Shown here: positions 1 through 6,339 of the stretch, piece after piece
Layout of the letters: each line of letters opens with the position of its first letter
Numbering within the stretch: position 1 is the stretch's first letter
Source: JAVRLS01 sp031961205
GTDB taxonomy: Archaea > Thermoplasmatota > Thermoplasmata > Thermoplasmatales > Thermoplasmataceae
DNA: 7,861 nt
Reading direction: 5' to 3'
Assembly: GCA_031961205.1 (NCBI GenBank)
Contig: JAVRLS010000046.1
Coordinates: 1 to 7,861, forward strand
Notes under the pieces: model-generated
Told to the model about the DNA's origin: nothing
The model's database searches: none
What the model saw: the letters and a program-made list of their open reading frames with translations, nothing else
Position numbers and translations under genes: made by a program

Positions 1-191
1 GGTTCCCGCTCAGGAACAACCTTTACACTGCACTATTCGCATTGTCAAGGGTAACCGGATGGCAGGCCCACTTCATCGAATACGACGAGGAGCAGCAGAG
101 GCTTATCAGGCCGAGGGCAGTCTACAGGGGAGAAACTGGAAAGGAATACGTAAAGATGGAGGAAAGACGCGGGCCGTGGATAATGTCATGA
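1..191 (+). CDS. gltA: Citrate synthase family protein, C-terminal fragment (5' end outside window)
   Basis: Reading from base 3, 62 codons run to a TGA at 189-191. The peptide contains FALSRVTGWQAHFIEY followed by EEQQRLIRPRAVYRG, the C-terminal signature of citrate synthases: the S-R-V-x-G-W-x-A-H helix and the RLIRPRAxY strand that contributes a citrate/CoA-contacting arginine. The enzyme condenses oxaloacetate with acetyl-CoA in the cytoplasm; some archaeal members also or preferentially use propionyl-CoA (2-methylcitrate synthase). The catalytic His and Asp lie upstream of the window, so the two activities cannot be told apart here. The tail after RPRA is about 25 residues and ends EERRGPWIMS, slightly longer than in many family members. 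A hairpin with a T-run follows about 55 bases downstream. Family assignment is confident; substrate is not. Confidence 0.9.
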   Translation, partial: FPLRNNLYTALFALSRVTGWQAHFIEYDEEQQRLIRPRAVYRGETGKEYVKMEERRGPWIMS

Positions 192-246
192 AAGGATGAA
201 TAACACATTTACGGGATTCAGGTACCTTTTTTGAAAGGATATCCCT

Positions 247-294
247 GGCGGACCGTGTAATTCAGGGCAGGTTCCGCCTTACCAAATTTTTTTT
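247..294 (+). terminator. Hairpin plus T8 terminator after the citrate synthase gene
   Basis: GGCGGA (247-252) pairs perfectly with TCCGCC (273-278). After one bulged T (272), CC (253-254) pairs with GG (270-271). The loop is about 15 bases. Eight consecutive T residues follow at 287-294. Archaeal termination depends mainly on the T-run; the hairpin is an added feature. Its position 55-100 bases past the stop codon of the citrate synthase family gene fits termination of that transcript. Confidence 0.55.
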
Positions 295-335
295 ATTTCA
301 TATACCTGTATCGTTATCCGGGTTGGAAGATCTCA

Positions 336-500
336 CTTTATATTGCAAATAAACTGATTGCATATTAATGCAGTATGGATCGCAGAAGTGCTTTGAATTT
401 GCAGCGATTACAGTTTATATCGTTTTTTCCGGGTATATCCTCTGAACTACAGATGATTCCGTCTATCCCATCCGGTCCTATCGGATGGCCTTTTATTATT
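336..500 (+). other. Candidate small transcription unit (TATA box, 25-codon frame, hairpin terminator)
   Basis: A TATA-like element, CTTTATATT (336-344), lies about 27 bases before an ATG at 368. This is the same geometry as the leaderless promoter of the CoA-transferase gene in this window. The ATG opens a 25-codon frame (stop 443-445) whose second half, FAAITVYIVFSGYIL, is hydrophobic enough for one membrane helix. A 7-bp hairpin with a T-rich tract follows at 468-500. The frame is too short to judge by codon use and could be chance; an alternative is a short non-coding RNA over the same interval. Confidence 0.18.
468..500 (+). terminator. Hairpin followed by T-rich tract in the intergenic region
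   Basis: CCATCCG (468-474) and CGGATGG (482-488) form a perfect 7-bp stem with a 7-base loop, followed by CC and TTTTATTATT (491-500). The form is that of a terminator reading on the + strand. It lies about 200 bases beyond the first terminator, so it is not needed for the citrate synthase gene unless read-through occurs. It may end a separate small transcript or be a structured RNA element. Confidence 0.4.
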
Positions 501-984
501 TACGGGCTTAGAGCAATTCATATGCAATCATGATATGATCAACTTTTCGCTAAATTTTCTTCTGACGCCTCAGGATGCTTTATATATCGTTTTATTGCGG
601 TTTTGCAGGCACGGTCAGTTCGTTTATTCCGTTTACTTCTGCTGGTAAGCAATGATCAAAAAAATGGTAACGATCGGATTTTGAATCCATAACATATAAA
701 TTCTTATTGTTCACTTTATACCATGAAATGAATCAATTTCTATGTGGTTATTTTGCCCCGCGGAGATTATTAGATTTGATGGCGGGACTCTATTTTTCTG
801 TATAGCCATGCAAATTATTATCAGACATGCCATTTTTCTCTGTGAATATAAATGTACAGTGCGGCGACTTCCATCTTTATTGTTTCATAAACTGCCAGCT
901 ATGTCTTAAGTTATTTCTATTCCTGAACATATTGAGATTTAATTCGGATTTAAAGTGGGAAATACCAGAAAAGCATGTGATTTT

Positions 985-1000
985 AAAAAGCTTTATATAA
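985..1000 (+). promoter_or_regulatory. BRE/TATA promoter of the CoA-transferase-GNAT operon (leaderless)
   Basis: A purine-rich stretch AAAAAG (985-990), resembling a TFB-recognition element, is followed directly by the TATA box CTTTATATAA (991-1000). The box centre is about 27 bases before the ATG at 1023, so transcription should begin at or within a base or two of the start codon, giving a leaderless mRNA. No Shine-Dalgarno sequence is present before this ATG, consistent with that reading. Confidence 0.72.
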
Positions 1001-1022
1001 TGTAATAAACCTATATTGAAAT

Positions 1023-2699
1023 ATGGAAGTAAATAAATTCGTAGATGCGGAATATGCGTTAAAAAAGATAAAGGACGGGAGTACCATAGCTGTTTCTGGA
1101 TTCAACCGTGCAATAGCCCCTGAATATCTACTGGATGAATTGTATAAAATGTACATATATACAGGCCATCCGAGGCATATATTTTTCGAATTTGAAACTA
1201 CACCCGGAATACCCGGGACAGGTATCGACAAAATTGCAAGGGATCTGTATGAAAATGACGATCGTGAATTCATTTCCGGTATGCTTATTCCATTCACCGG
1301 TTTCTCGCCCCAGAGTGCGAAGCTAATCATGGATAACAGGATAGAAGGCTATATGTGGCCGATTGGAACCGCTTCATACTGGTTCAGGGAAGTTTCATGC
1401 AACCGCCCGGGGCTTATAACTAAGGTTGGGCTTGACATTTTCACTGACCCCAGGGATCCAAACTTTCACGGCGGCCTGATGAACGAACGCGCCAGAAAAG
1501 CAAAGAGGGCTTATGTTACGCTCATGGATATAGACGGGGAGGAATGGCTGATGTACAGGGCTCCGAAACCGGACGTATCAATGATACGCGGAACAACAGC
1601 AGATGAAATAGGCGATTTATCGGTGGACGAAGAGGGTGTCGTTACAACAATACTCAATATTGCACAGGCGGCCAAATCAATGCCCAAAAAGGGTTTTGTG
1701 ATAGCGCAGGTCAAGAGGCTGACGAAATTCGGATCAAGATCACCCAAGCTGATAGAGGTGCCGGGGCCGCTGGTAGACTATATTGTAAAGGCCCCGCGTG
1801 GCGTTCAGTGGCAGAGCGGCACATATGAGTTCAATCCGGCAATCGTTGGTGAGGACTTCATACCGGATGCTGAGGAAATAATCAGGGAATCGACAAAGAA
1901 TATGATAGATATAGAAGCTGTGATTGCGAGGAGAACGGCTATAGAACTCACAAAACTTATAAGGGCATACAACCGTGGCATAGTTATAAATCTTGGAATT
2001 GGAATACCAGTCTACATATCTGCAGTTGTAAACCGTGAAAATATGCAAAACCTCATAACAACAACCGTAGAGCCGGGCCCATGGGGAGGCGTCGCACTGG
2101 CCGGAAACGATTTCGGTGTCGCACTCTCTCCATATGCAATAATACCGATGCCGGATCAGTTCGCCAACTACGAAGGCGGAATAATAGATGCTGCATCGCT
2201 TGGCTTCATGCAGGTTGATCCACATGGAAACGTAAATGCATCGTATCTTCCCGGATCCATACTCACGGGCCCCGGCGGATTTCCAGTCATAACAAGGGGT
2301 TCCCCAAATGTATTCTTTGCAGGAAGGTTCACTGCCGGAAAGGCCGAATTGAAAGTCGAAGACAGAAAACTCAAGATAATCCAGGACGGGGATAAGATAA
2401 AATTCGTTAAAAACATCATTATGAAGGTTTTCAGTGCTAAGGAAGCCCTTAAACAGAAGCAGAACGTGATATTTGTAACGGAAAGGGCGGTGCTGCAGAT
2501 AAAGAACGGCGGGCTTGAACTGACGGAAATTGCTCCTGGGATCGACATAGACAGGGATGTCCTTGAAAAGATGGAATTTAAGCCGAAAATTTCTGAGGAT
2601 CTCCGGGAGATGGATAACATGATATTCAGCGTGAATGAAAGGATGAATTTACTCGAAGCAGTTAAGCCTGCAGTTGAGCTGTCAGAGGTGTCTAAATGA
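1023..2699 (+). CDS. Acyl-CoA:acetate/propionate CoA-transferase (family I, fused alpha-beta)
   Basis: This 558-residue protein is the single-chain form in which the two family I CoA-transferase domains are fused, at the usual length of the YdiF/Pct group. The N-terminal half shows SGFNRAIAPEYLLDEL (residues 25-40), TGHPR (47-51), NRPGLITKVGLDIFTDPR (127-144), RGTTADEIGDLS (189-200), FVIAQVKRL (225-233) and VPGPLVDYIVKAP (246-258), all family hallmarks. The C-terminal half has INLGIGIP (322-329) and TTTVEPGPWGGV (346-357), where Glu350 is the expected catalytic glutamate that forms the glutamyl-CoA thioester, then DFGVALSPYAII and a GNVNAS segment. Family members move CoA between short acyl-CoAs (acetyl-, propionyl-, acetoacetyl- and similar) and free acids in the cytoplasm. 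The exact donor and acceptor cannot be read from sequence. The start is fixed by the TATA box 27 bases upstream. It overlaps the next gene by four bases (ATGA), so the two are translationally linked. Proximity to a citrate synthase family gene suggests short-chain acyl-CoA metabolism (inference). Confidence 0.93.
   Translation: MEVNKFVDAEYALKKIKDGSTIAVSGFNRAIAPEYLLDELYKMYIYTGHPRHIFFEFETTPGIPGTGIDKIARDLYENDDREFISGMLIPFTGFSPQSAKLIMDNRIEGYMWPIGTASYWFREVSCNRPGLITKVGLDIFTDPRDPNFHGGLMNERARKAKRAYVTLMDIDGEEWLMYRAPKPDVSMIRGTTADEIGDLSVDEEGVVTTILNIAQAAKSMPKKGFVIAQVKRLTKFGSRSPKLIEVPGPLVDYIVKAPRGVQWQSGTYEFNPAIVGEDFIPDAEEIIRESTKNMIDIEAVIARRTAIELTKLIRAYNRGIVINLGIGIPVYISAVVNRENMQNLITTTVEPGPWGGVALAGNDFGVALSPYAIIPMPDQFANYEGGIIDAASLGFMQVDPHGNVNASYLPGSILTGPGGFPVITRGSPNVFFAGRFTAGKAELKVEDRKLKIIQDGDKIKFVKNIIMKVFSAKEALKQKQNVIFVTERAVLQIKNGGLELTEIAPGIDIDRDVLEKMEFKPKISEDLREMDNMIFSVNERMNLLEAVKPAVELSEVSK
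2685..2690 (+). promoter_or_regulatory. Strong Shine-Dalgarno site for the GNAT gene
   Basis: GAGGTG lies inside the last codons of the CoA-transferase gene and matches the archaeal 16S 3' end complement (GGAGGTGAT). It is five bases before ATG 2696 and eight before the adjacent ATG 2699. It contrasts with the leaderless first gene and supports internal initiation in the operon. It does not decide between the two neighbouring ATG codons. Confidence 0.6.
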
Positions 2700-3184
2700 T
2701 GCAAAAATATGATGTAAAGATAAGAAAAGCAAATGAGAACGATATAGATAATGTACTGTCGATACTGCTGAGGTTGAAGCGATTCAACTCTGAATTTGAC
2801 TGTTTCTGCAGGGTATCGGAAAAAGATATGGAGGAGATAAGGAATTACGTGAAGAAGATCATAAATGACAGCGAGGGCCACATCATACTGATAGCTGAAG
2901 ACCGTGATAAAACTGTCGGGATACTCATAGCTGATATACTTTATCGCATATACTATAATCCAAAGCACGAGGCGAGGATGCGCGACCTTTACGTCATGCC
3001 GGAGTACAGGCAGAAGGGGATCGCAAGCGATATGATCAGGGAACTCAAGAATATGGCCTCAGAGAAAGATGTGGGCCTTATATCGGCAGAATTTCCAGCA
3101 TCGAATCCAATTGCGCAAATATTCTACAAACAGATCGGTTACCTGCGGCTGGTTTCAATTTACGGAAAGCCGGTCACAGAATAA
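2696..3184 (+). CDS. GNAT-family N-acetyltransferase
   Basis: This 162-residue protein has a single GNAT fold, the normal length for a stand-alone family member. Residues 8-27 give the first strand and helix (KIRKANENDIDNVLSILLRL). A strand near 63-82 (IILIAEDRDKTVGILIADIL) is typical of the central sheet. Motif A is MRDLYVMPEYRQKGIASDMI (95-114), with the acetyl-CoA pyrophosphate-binding R/Q-x-x-G-x-G/A signature as RQKGIA (105-110). Motif B is SNPIAQIFYKQIGYLRL (136-152), with the usual N..A..FY...GY pattern. It transfers acetyl from acetyl-CoA to an amine; whether the acceptor is a protein, peptide or small molecule is unknown. The start codon overlaps the CoA-transferase stop (ATGA) and has a strong ribosome-binding site. 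Coupling to a CoA-transferase hints at a link with acyl-CoA pools, possibly lysine acylation control, but this is only inferred. A second ATG three bases later could be used instead. Confidence 0.87.
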   Translation: MMQKYDVKIRKANENDIDNVLSILLRLKRFNSEFDCFCRVSEKDMEEIRNYVKKIINDSEGHIILIAEDRDKTVGILIADILYRIYYNPKHEARMRDLYVMPEYRQKGIASDMIRELKNMASEKDVGLISAEFPASNPIAQIFYKQIGYLRLVSIYGKPVTE

Positions 3185-3208
3185 TTTTTAAGGGCGAAAT
3201 CCACCATA

Positions 3209-3226
3209 TTTTTTTTGATAATTTTT
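3209..3226 (+). terminator. Oligo-T terminator after the GNAT gene
   Basis: A run of eight T residues (3209-3216) and a second run of five (3222-3226) lie 25-42 bases past the GNAT stop codon, without an obvious strong hairpin. T-runs of this kind are the usual archaeal termination signal. This separates the CoA-transferase operon from the secretion-machine operon downstream. Confidence 0.5.
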
Positions 3227-3303
3227 ATTTATAACTTGATTCTGTTCCGTGATTAAGCATAAATATCCGCGCTTCCATTGCATTGATCGTATTGTATGCA
3301 CAT

Positions 3304-3337
3304 CTGCAGGGTTTATATACGCATATAATTCCTGCAG
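3304..3337 (+). promoter_or_regulatory. TATA box centred in a 34-bp dyad; likely promoter/operator of the filament-machine operon
   Basis: The TATA box GTTTATATAC (3311-3320) lies inside a long inverted repeat. CTGCAGG (3304-3310) mirrors CCTGCAG (3331-3337), and TTATAT (3313-3318) mirrors ATATAA (3323-3328), on a common axis between 3320 and 3321. Fourteen of the 17 base pairs across the axis are complementary; only 3311/3330, 3312/3329 and 3319/3322 are not. Expected transcription start is near 3342, about 48 bases before the GTG start at 3391. A dimeric repressor bound here would occlude TBP; that role is inferred. No divergent gene exists on the left, so a bidirectional promoter is less likely. 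Confidence 0.6.
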
Positions 3338-3380
3338 TTTCCGTATTTCCGCTGGTTTTCAAATTCTGGCCAGAAGGAAG

Positions 3381-3385
3381 AAGGA
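3381..3385 (+). promoter_or_regulatory. Shine-Dalgarno-like AAGGA deciding the GTG 3391 start
   Basis: AAGGA lies five bases before the GTG at 3391, within a purine-rich stretch (GAAGGAAGAAGGAA, 3373-3386). Together with the TATA box at 3311-3320, which would start transcription near 3342, it favours GTG 3391 over the upstream in-frame TTG at 3283, which would lie before the transcript begins. Confidence 0.45.
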
Positions 3386-3390
3386 ATAAC

Positions 3391-4755
3391 GTGGCCCGGG
3401 GGATAAGGGCATATGAAATACATGAAAAGAGATTCCTTCGGCAATATTTTTATATTGATCCTTCAAATTGTAATACTGTGGCCTCCATCCGTTACAATGT
3501 GGGTGTTTTATCCGTTGAAATATCTCCGGAGAATCGTAGATATATCCTGAAAGAGCCCCAAATTGACGATAGTTTAAGGAAAGTTCTGAATGAGGCCGGA
3601 AACGTCATAAGGTCATCCGCCGCTAAAATCAGGTCCATGGATGATTTCAATTCAATTCTGTCGGATGTTTTCAGGAGAAACCGTGTCGACAGCAGCGCGG
3701 AAACCATAAGGTACACTATGACAAAGGAATACTCAGAATTTGGAAATGTATATCCTTTGACGCTTGATCCATCAATAACAGAGATAATATGCAACGGATA
3801 CGGCGATCACATCATCGTTAAGCACGAAGAATACGGGTATTTAAGTACCGGCATAATTCTCAGCAGATCGGATGCGGATTCAATAGTGATAAAGCTGGCC
3901 CAGAACATGGGTAAAAGCATCTCCCTCGACAGCCCTGTTGTCTCAGGATACCATATTTCGGGATATTTTGTCCAGATTACATTCGGGGCCGATATATCCA
4001 TCAAGGGTTCCACATTTGATTTGAAGCGTGAATTCGCATCAGGCAGGATCGTAGTGTTATCAAGGCCAATACCCGAAAAAATAGGAATATATTTTTCCCG
4101 CCTTGTGTCAACGAGAAGATCGGCCATTGTTATCGGCGGCGGATGCCCAAATAAGCAACGCATATTGAAAGTTATCCTGGATTTCATTCCATCTCCAATG
4201 AAGGTCGTGTTAATATCGGAATCGCAGGAATACTACGGTTCGGGTGGAAACCGTCTTGTCCTGTCGCCACAGGAGGAAACGATATTCAACAGGATGATCA
4301 GCAGGGAAATGCTTGTGGAAACTGCCATGCGGCAGCGCCCGGATTACATTTTCATAGACAGCCTGAGCGAGGGTAGTATTGATTCCCTGATACAGTCCAT
4401 TATGACAGGCCACGCCACATATTCCACCATGAACGCCGATGATCTGCGGACATACGTTTCAAAGATGTCAGAGGGAAGAAATGGAATTACAAGGAACATG
4501 ATAAGTGCTGTCGATGCAGTTATAAAATTTTCATGCGAAACAGGTCGCGTAACGGAGATTTACGAGTATGAAAGTTCTGAAAATGACCAGGCGAATTACA
4601 ACAAAGTATTCCATTACGATCAGTATTCTGGCAAGTACATTTATAGCGGATACAGCAGGATAATGCCTCCTGGAACTGAACGGATAATGCAGGAAGCTGG
4701 AAGTACCTTCATGCCTGCCGGGCAATATAAACGGGGTGATAGCAATCGAAGATAG
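3391..4755 (+). CDS. Degenerate FlaI/GspE-family secretion ATPase (predicted pseudo-ATPase)
   Basis: From GTG 3391 this is 454 residues. An in-frame TTG at 3283 would add 36 mostly hydrophobic residues but lies upstream of the TATA box, so I prefer GTG. Numbering is from GTG. Residues 8-65 (YEIHEKRFLRQYFYIDPSN onward) match the N-terminal domain of archaeal FlaI-type ATPases. ITEIICNGYGDHIIVKHEEYG (129-149) and the ASCE core follow. The fold and motif spacing are kept, but key residues are changed. The P-loop is GGGCPNKQ (249-256) instead of GxxxxGKT/S: Lys255 is kept, Gly becomes Asn254 and Thr becomes Gln256. The Asp box is ISES where IEDT is normal. Walker B is YIFIDSLSE, with Ser324 in place of the catalytic Glu. 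The His box is TGHATYSTMNADD, with Asn348 for the second His. The C-terminal tail (VFHYDQYSGKYIYSGYSRI) is family-like. The protein is cytoplasmic, docking on the membrane platform encoded next. It is probably inactive in ATP hydrolysis and may be a structural or regulatory partner of the intact ATPase downstream (inference). The next gene overlaps its end by 20 bases. Confidence 0.85.
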   Translation: MARGIRAYEIHEKRFLRQYFYIDPSNCNTVASIRYNVGVLSVEISPENRRYILKEPQIDDSLRKVLNEAGNVIRSSAAKIRSMDDFNSILSDVFRRNRVDSSAETIRYTMTKEYSEFGNVYPLTLDPSITEIICNGYGDHIIVKHEEYGYLSTGIILSRSDADSIVIKLAQNMGKSISLDSPVVSGYHISGYFVQITFGADISIKGSTFDLKREFASGRIVVLSRPIPEKIGIYFSRLVSTRRSAIVIGGGCPNKQRILKVILDFIPSPMKVVLISESQEYYGSGGNRLVLSPQEETIFNRMISREMLVETAMRQRPDYIFIDSLSEGSIDSLIQSIMTGHATYSTMNADDLRTYVSKMSEGRNGITRNMISAVDAVIKFSCETGRVTEIYEYESSENDQANYNKVFHYDQYSGKYIYSGYSRIMPPGTERIMQEAGSTFMPAGQYKRGDSNRR

Positions 4756-5602
4756 CAGCCATCTGATACTGGCTATAGCAAAATATCCGGAGCGAATAAT
4801 AAGATCCATAATACCGGCATCTGAAGAAAAGAAATATGACGATTACCTCATAAAGTCAAGGATAAATGTCAGCAGCATCTCTTACATCTCATTTGCCGTA
4901 ACTGTTTCCATACTGTTCTTCGTTGTCTTCGCCTTAGCTTCCGCAGTTTCATATATGGTTGAAAGAAGATATTTCCTCATAATTTCGGCCTTTGCATTCC
5001 TTGCGTTCTCCGTTGCGCTTTACGTTTCATTCAGTTATCCGGAGATACGTATAGGCGAGATAAAGAGGGATGTGGAAAAAAATTTCTCAGCATTTGTCAC
5101 ATCCATGTACGCACTTTCGGCATCCGGCATGCCTGTAAATGCAATACTGGAAGAAATATCAAAAAATGATGCTTTTGGAGAGATAGCTCAGGAGCTTCGA
5201 AGGGTCATGGTCAGGACGGATATCTTTGGAGTCGATCTCATAAGGGCCCTTGAAGTATCGGAGAAAGAAACACCATCAAAGCTGATTGCTTCTATCTTCA
5301 CCGGGATAAGAATATCACTCGTATCGAATATAGACATAGCCTCATTCCTCAAGGAGAAGGCAGATTATTACCAGAAAGTATCTGATTCCAGAATGAAAAT
5401 ATCCCTTGACACGCTTGGCATAGCCACAGAAAGCTTTGTTGCCGTAGTTATAGCTTTCCCTATCCTGCTCTACATAACGGTCTCAATCGTATCCCTGAAG
5501 AACCGGAATGCGGAATTCTTTATAATTTCAATGGCAATGACAGTGATATTTTTCATGGTCTTCTACTTCGTTTTCAGGAAGATGGCGGGTGGTGTCCAGT
5601 GA
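4736..5602 (+). CDS. T2SSF-domain membrane platform protein 1 (TadB/TadC-like)
   Basis: This 288-residue membrane protein starts at GTG 4736, inside the end of the preceding ATPase gene (20-base overlap); its ribosome-binding site is weak, so translation is probably coupled. A cytoplasmic N-terminus of about 45 residues is followed by two membrane helices (about 49-73 and 80-101) and a cytoplasmic T2SSF domain (about 103-212). The domain carries NFSAFVTSMYALSASGMPVNAILEEI, RTDIFGVDLIRALE and TPSKLIASIFTGIRISLVSN, recalling the SGM-P...AL-E and G-DL--AL patterns of the family. Two more helices follow (about 231-253 and 260-280). The protein carries one T2SSF domain, as in bacterial TadB/TadC, not the two-domain FlaJ of archaella. 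Family members form the membrane platform that couples the ATPase motor to assembly of type IV pilin-like filaments. It is immediately followed by a second platform gene (GTGA overlap), suggesting a heterodimeric platform. Confidence 0.85.
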   Translation: MIAIEDSSHLILAIAKYPERIIRSIIPASEEKKYDDYLIKSRINVSSISYISFAVTVSILFFVVFALASAVSYMVERRYFLIISAFAFLAFSVALYVSFSYPEIRIGEIKRDVEKNFSAFVTSMYALSASGMPVNAILEEISKNDAFGEIAQELRRVMVRTDIFGVDLIRALEVSEKETPSKLIASIFTGIRISLVSNIDIASFLKEKADYYQKVSDSRMKISLDTLGIATESFVAVVIAFPILLYITVSIVSLKNRNAEFFIISMAMTVIFFMVFYFVFRKMAGGVQ

Positions 5603-6339
5603 AACCTTACTATTCGATTGCCATTGCAATAATCGCAGCAATAGTCTATTTCGTATTCAGGAATCCGGTATCAGCGCTTGCAATTGCTGCAGCCGTGCCG
5701 ATGGTTTATATCGGCGGACTTTACAGGGAAAATGCGATAATAAACGAGCAGAAGGACAGAAAAGTTTCGGATCTTTTACGGAACCTTTCGAGCTTCACTT
5801 CATACGGACTATCCCTTGCCAGCGCTTTCGGATACGTTGCATCCGAAGATTATGGAAGGCTTACCACGGAGGTTAAGAATGCTGAAAAGCTTTACAGGAA
5901 CGGGAATACGACGGATCAGGTGTCGGATTACCTTCTCGAATCATCATCGAAGGAAATGAAGAGATCTGCAACTGTAATAAAAAATACCGAGAAAACAGGA
6001 AAAATAAGCGATCCCCTCAATTACATGTCATTCTACGAAAATAATATGGGATCTAACCTTGAAAACAGGGTTTCAACAACATCCGGCTACATCAATATGC
6101 TCATAATATCGTATATGATATTCCTTTTCGTTATAATTATAGTCGATTATTACTTTATTTCCGGATCGATCGATTCCGGTTTCATATATTATGTATCGTA
6201 TATACTGATATTCCAGGGCATCCTGACGGGCATAGTTTCCGGGATCATCCGGTTCTCATCCATACTTCCCGGCCTCTACTATTCCGGGATTTTGCTGTTT
6301 GCCTCGGTTTTCCTGCTCACGCTGATGGGTGCGTTATGA
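5599..6339 (+). CDS. T2SSF-domain membrane platform protein 2 (TadB/TadC-like)
   Basis: This 246-residue protein starts at GTG 5599, overlapping the previous stop by four bases (GTGA). GGGTGGTG just upstream (5587-5594) is a plausible ribosome-binding site. Two short N-terminal helices (about 5-20 and 23-40) precede a compact cytoplasmic T2SSF-like domain (about 50-160; DRKVSDLLRNLSSFTSYGLSLASAFGYV is its first helical pair). Three hydrophobic segments follow (about 165-185, 196-216 and 224-244). It is shorter than typical TadC proteins and lacks the strongest SGM-P signature, so homology rests on layout, the xxLxxF..YGLSL pattern and neighbours. Together the two platform genes resemble one FlaJ split in two. 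Its stop overlaps the next gene's ATG by four bases, so the whole operon is tightly coupled. Confidence 0.78.
   Translation: MKPYYSIAIAIIAAIVYFVFRNPVSALAIAAAVPMVYIGGLYRENAIINEQKDRKVSDLLRNLSSFTSYGLSLASAFGYVASEDYGRLTTEVKNAEKLYRNGNTTDQVSDYLLESSSKEMKRSATVIKNTEKTGKISDPLNYMSFYENNMGSNLENRVSTTSGYINMLIISYMIFLFVIIIVDYYFISGSIDSGFIYYVSYILIFQGILTGIVSGIIRFSSILPGLYYSGILLFASVFLLTLMGAL

Larger units (their letters stand above)
192..1022. other. Long AT-rich intergenic region without a convincing gene
   Basis: This stretch of about 830 bases lies between two + strand genes. All frames on both strands are broken by frequent stops. The longest open stretches with a start codon are around 25-40 codons (for example a 40-codon frame on the minus strand at 711-833) and lack family resemblance. 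I saw no tRNA T-loop pattern, rRNA or repeat array. It holds two hairpins followed by T-rich tracts (247-294 and 468-500) and several TATA-like elements (about 336-344, 577-588, 713-720, and 992-1000 for the downstream gene). It may therefore carry short non-coding or micro-protein transcripts, or be a remnant of a lost gene. Confidence 0.6.

Noticed and set aside
440..460. Possible C/D box sRNA motifs (CTGA followed by an imperfect RUGAUGA)
   Set aside because: Only one clear D-like box and a 5-of-7 C-like box; the paired outer boxes at usable distances are missing.
577..692. TATA-like CTTTATATATCG followed by a 29-codon frame starting with TTG
   Set aside because: The start codon would lie before or at the expected transcription start, the start is TTG without a ribosome-binding site, and the peptide is basic and featureless.
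711..833. 40-codon minus-strand frame in the intergenic region
   Set aside because: An ATG and a TATA-like element exist, but the spacing is too short for a standard promoter and the peptide has no recognisable feature; length is within chance expectation.
983..1330. Minus-strand open frame of 115 codons covering the CoA-transferase promoter and N-terminus
   Set aside because: It overlaps a strong promoter and conserved coding sequence on the other strand, and the product shows no domain.
1740..2225. Minus-strand open frame of 161 codons within the CoA-transferase gene
   Set aside because: The product is rich in Cys, Tyr and Arg with no family pattern, and lies fully opposite conserved catalytic sequence of the CoA-transferase.
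2168..2968. Long open frame of 266 codons on the minus strand across the CoA-transferase/GNAT junction
   Set aside because: It is antisense to two well-supported genes, its product is serine/isoleucine-rich without recognisable domains, and it has no promoter or ribosome-binding site. It is a by-product of the codon use of the + strand genes.
5589..5876. Second + strand frame of 95 codons over the start of platform protein 2
   Set aside because: Its product is rich in Cys, Arg and Ser, lacks hydrophobic helices, and overlaps the better supported T2SSF frame, which has start/stop overlaps on both sides.
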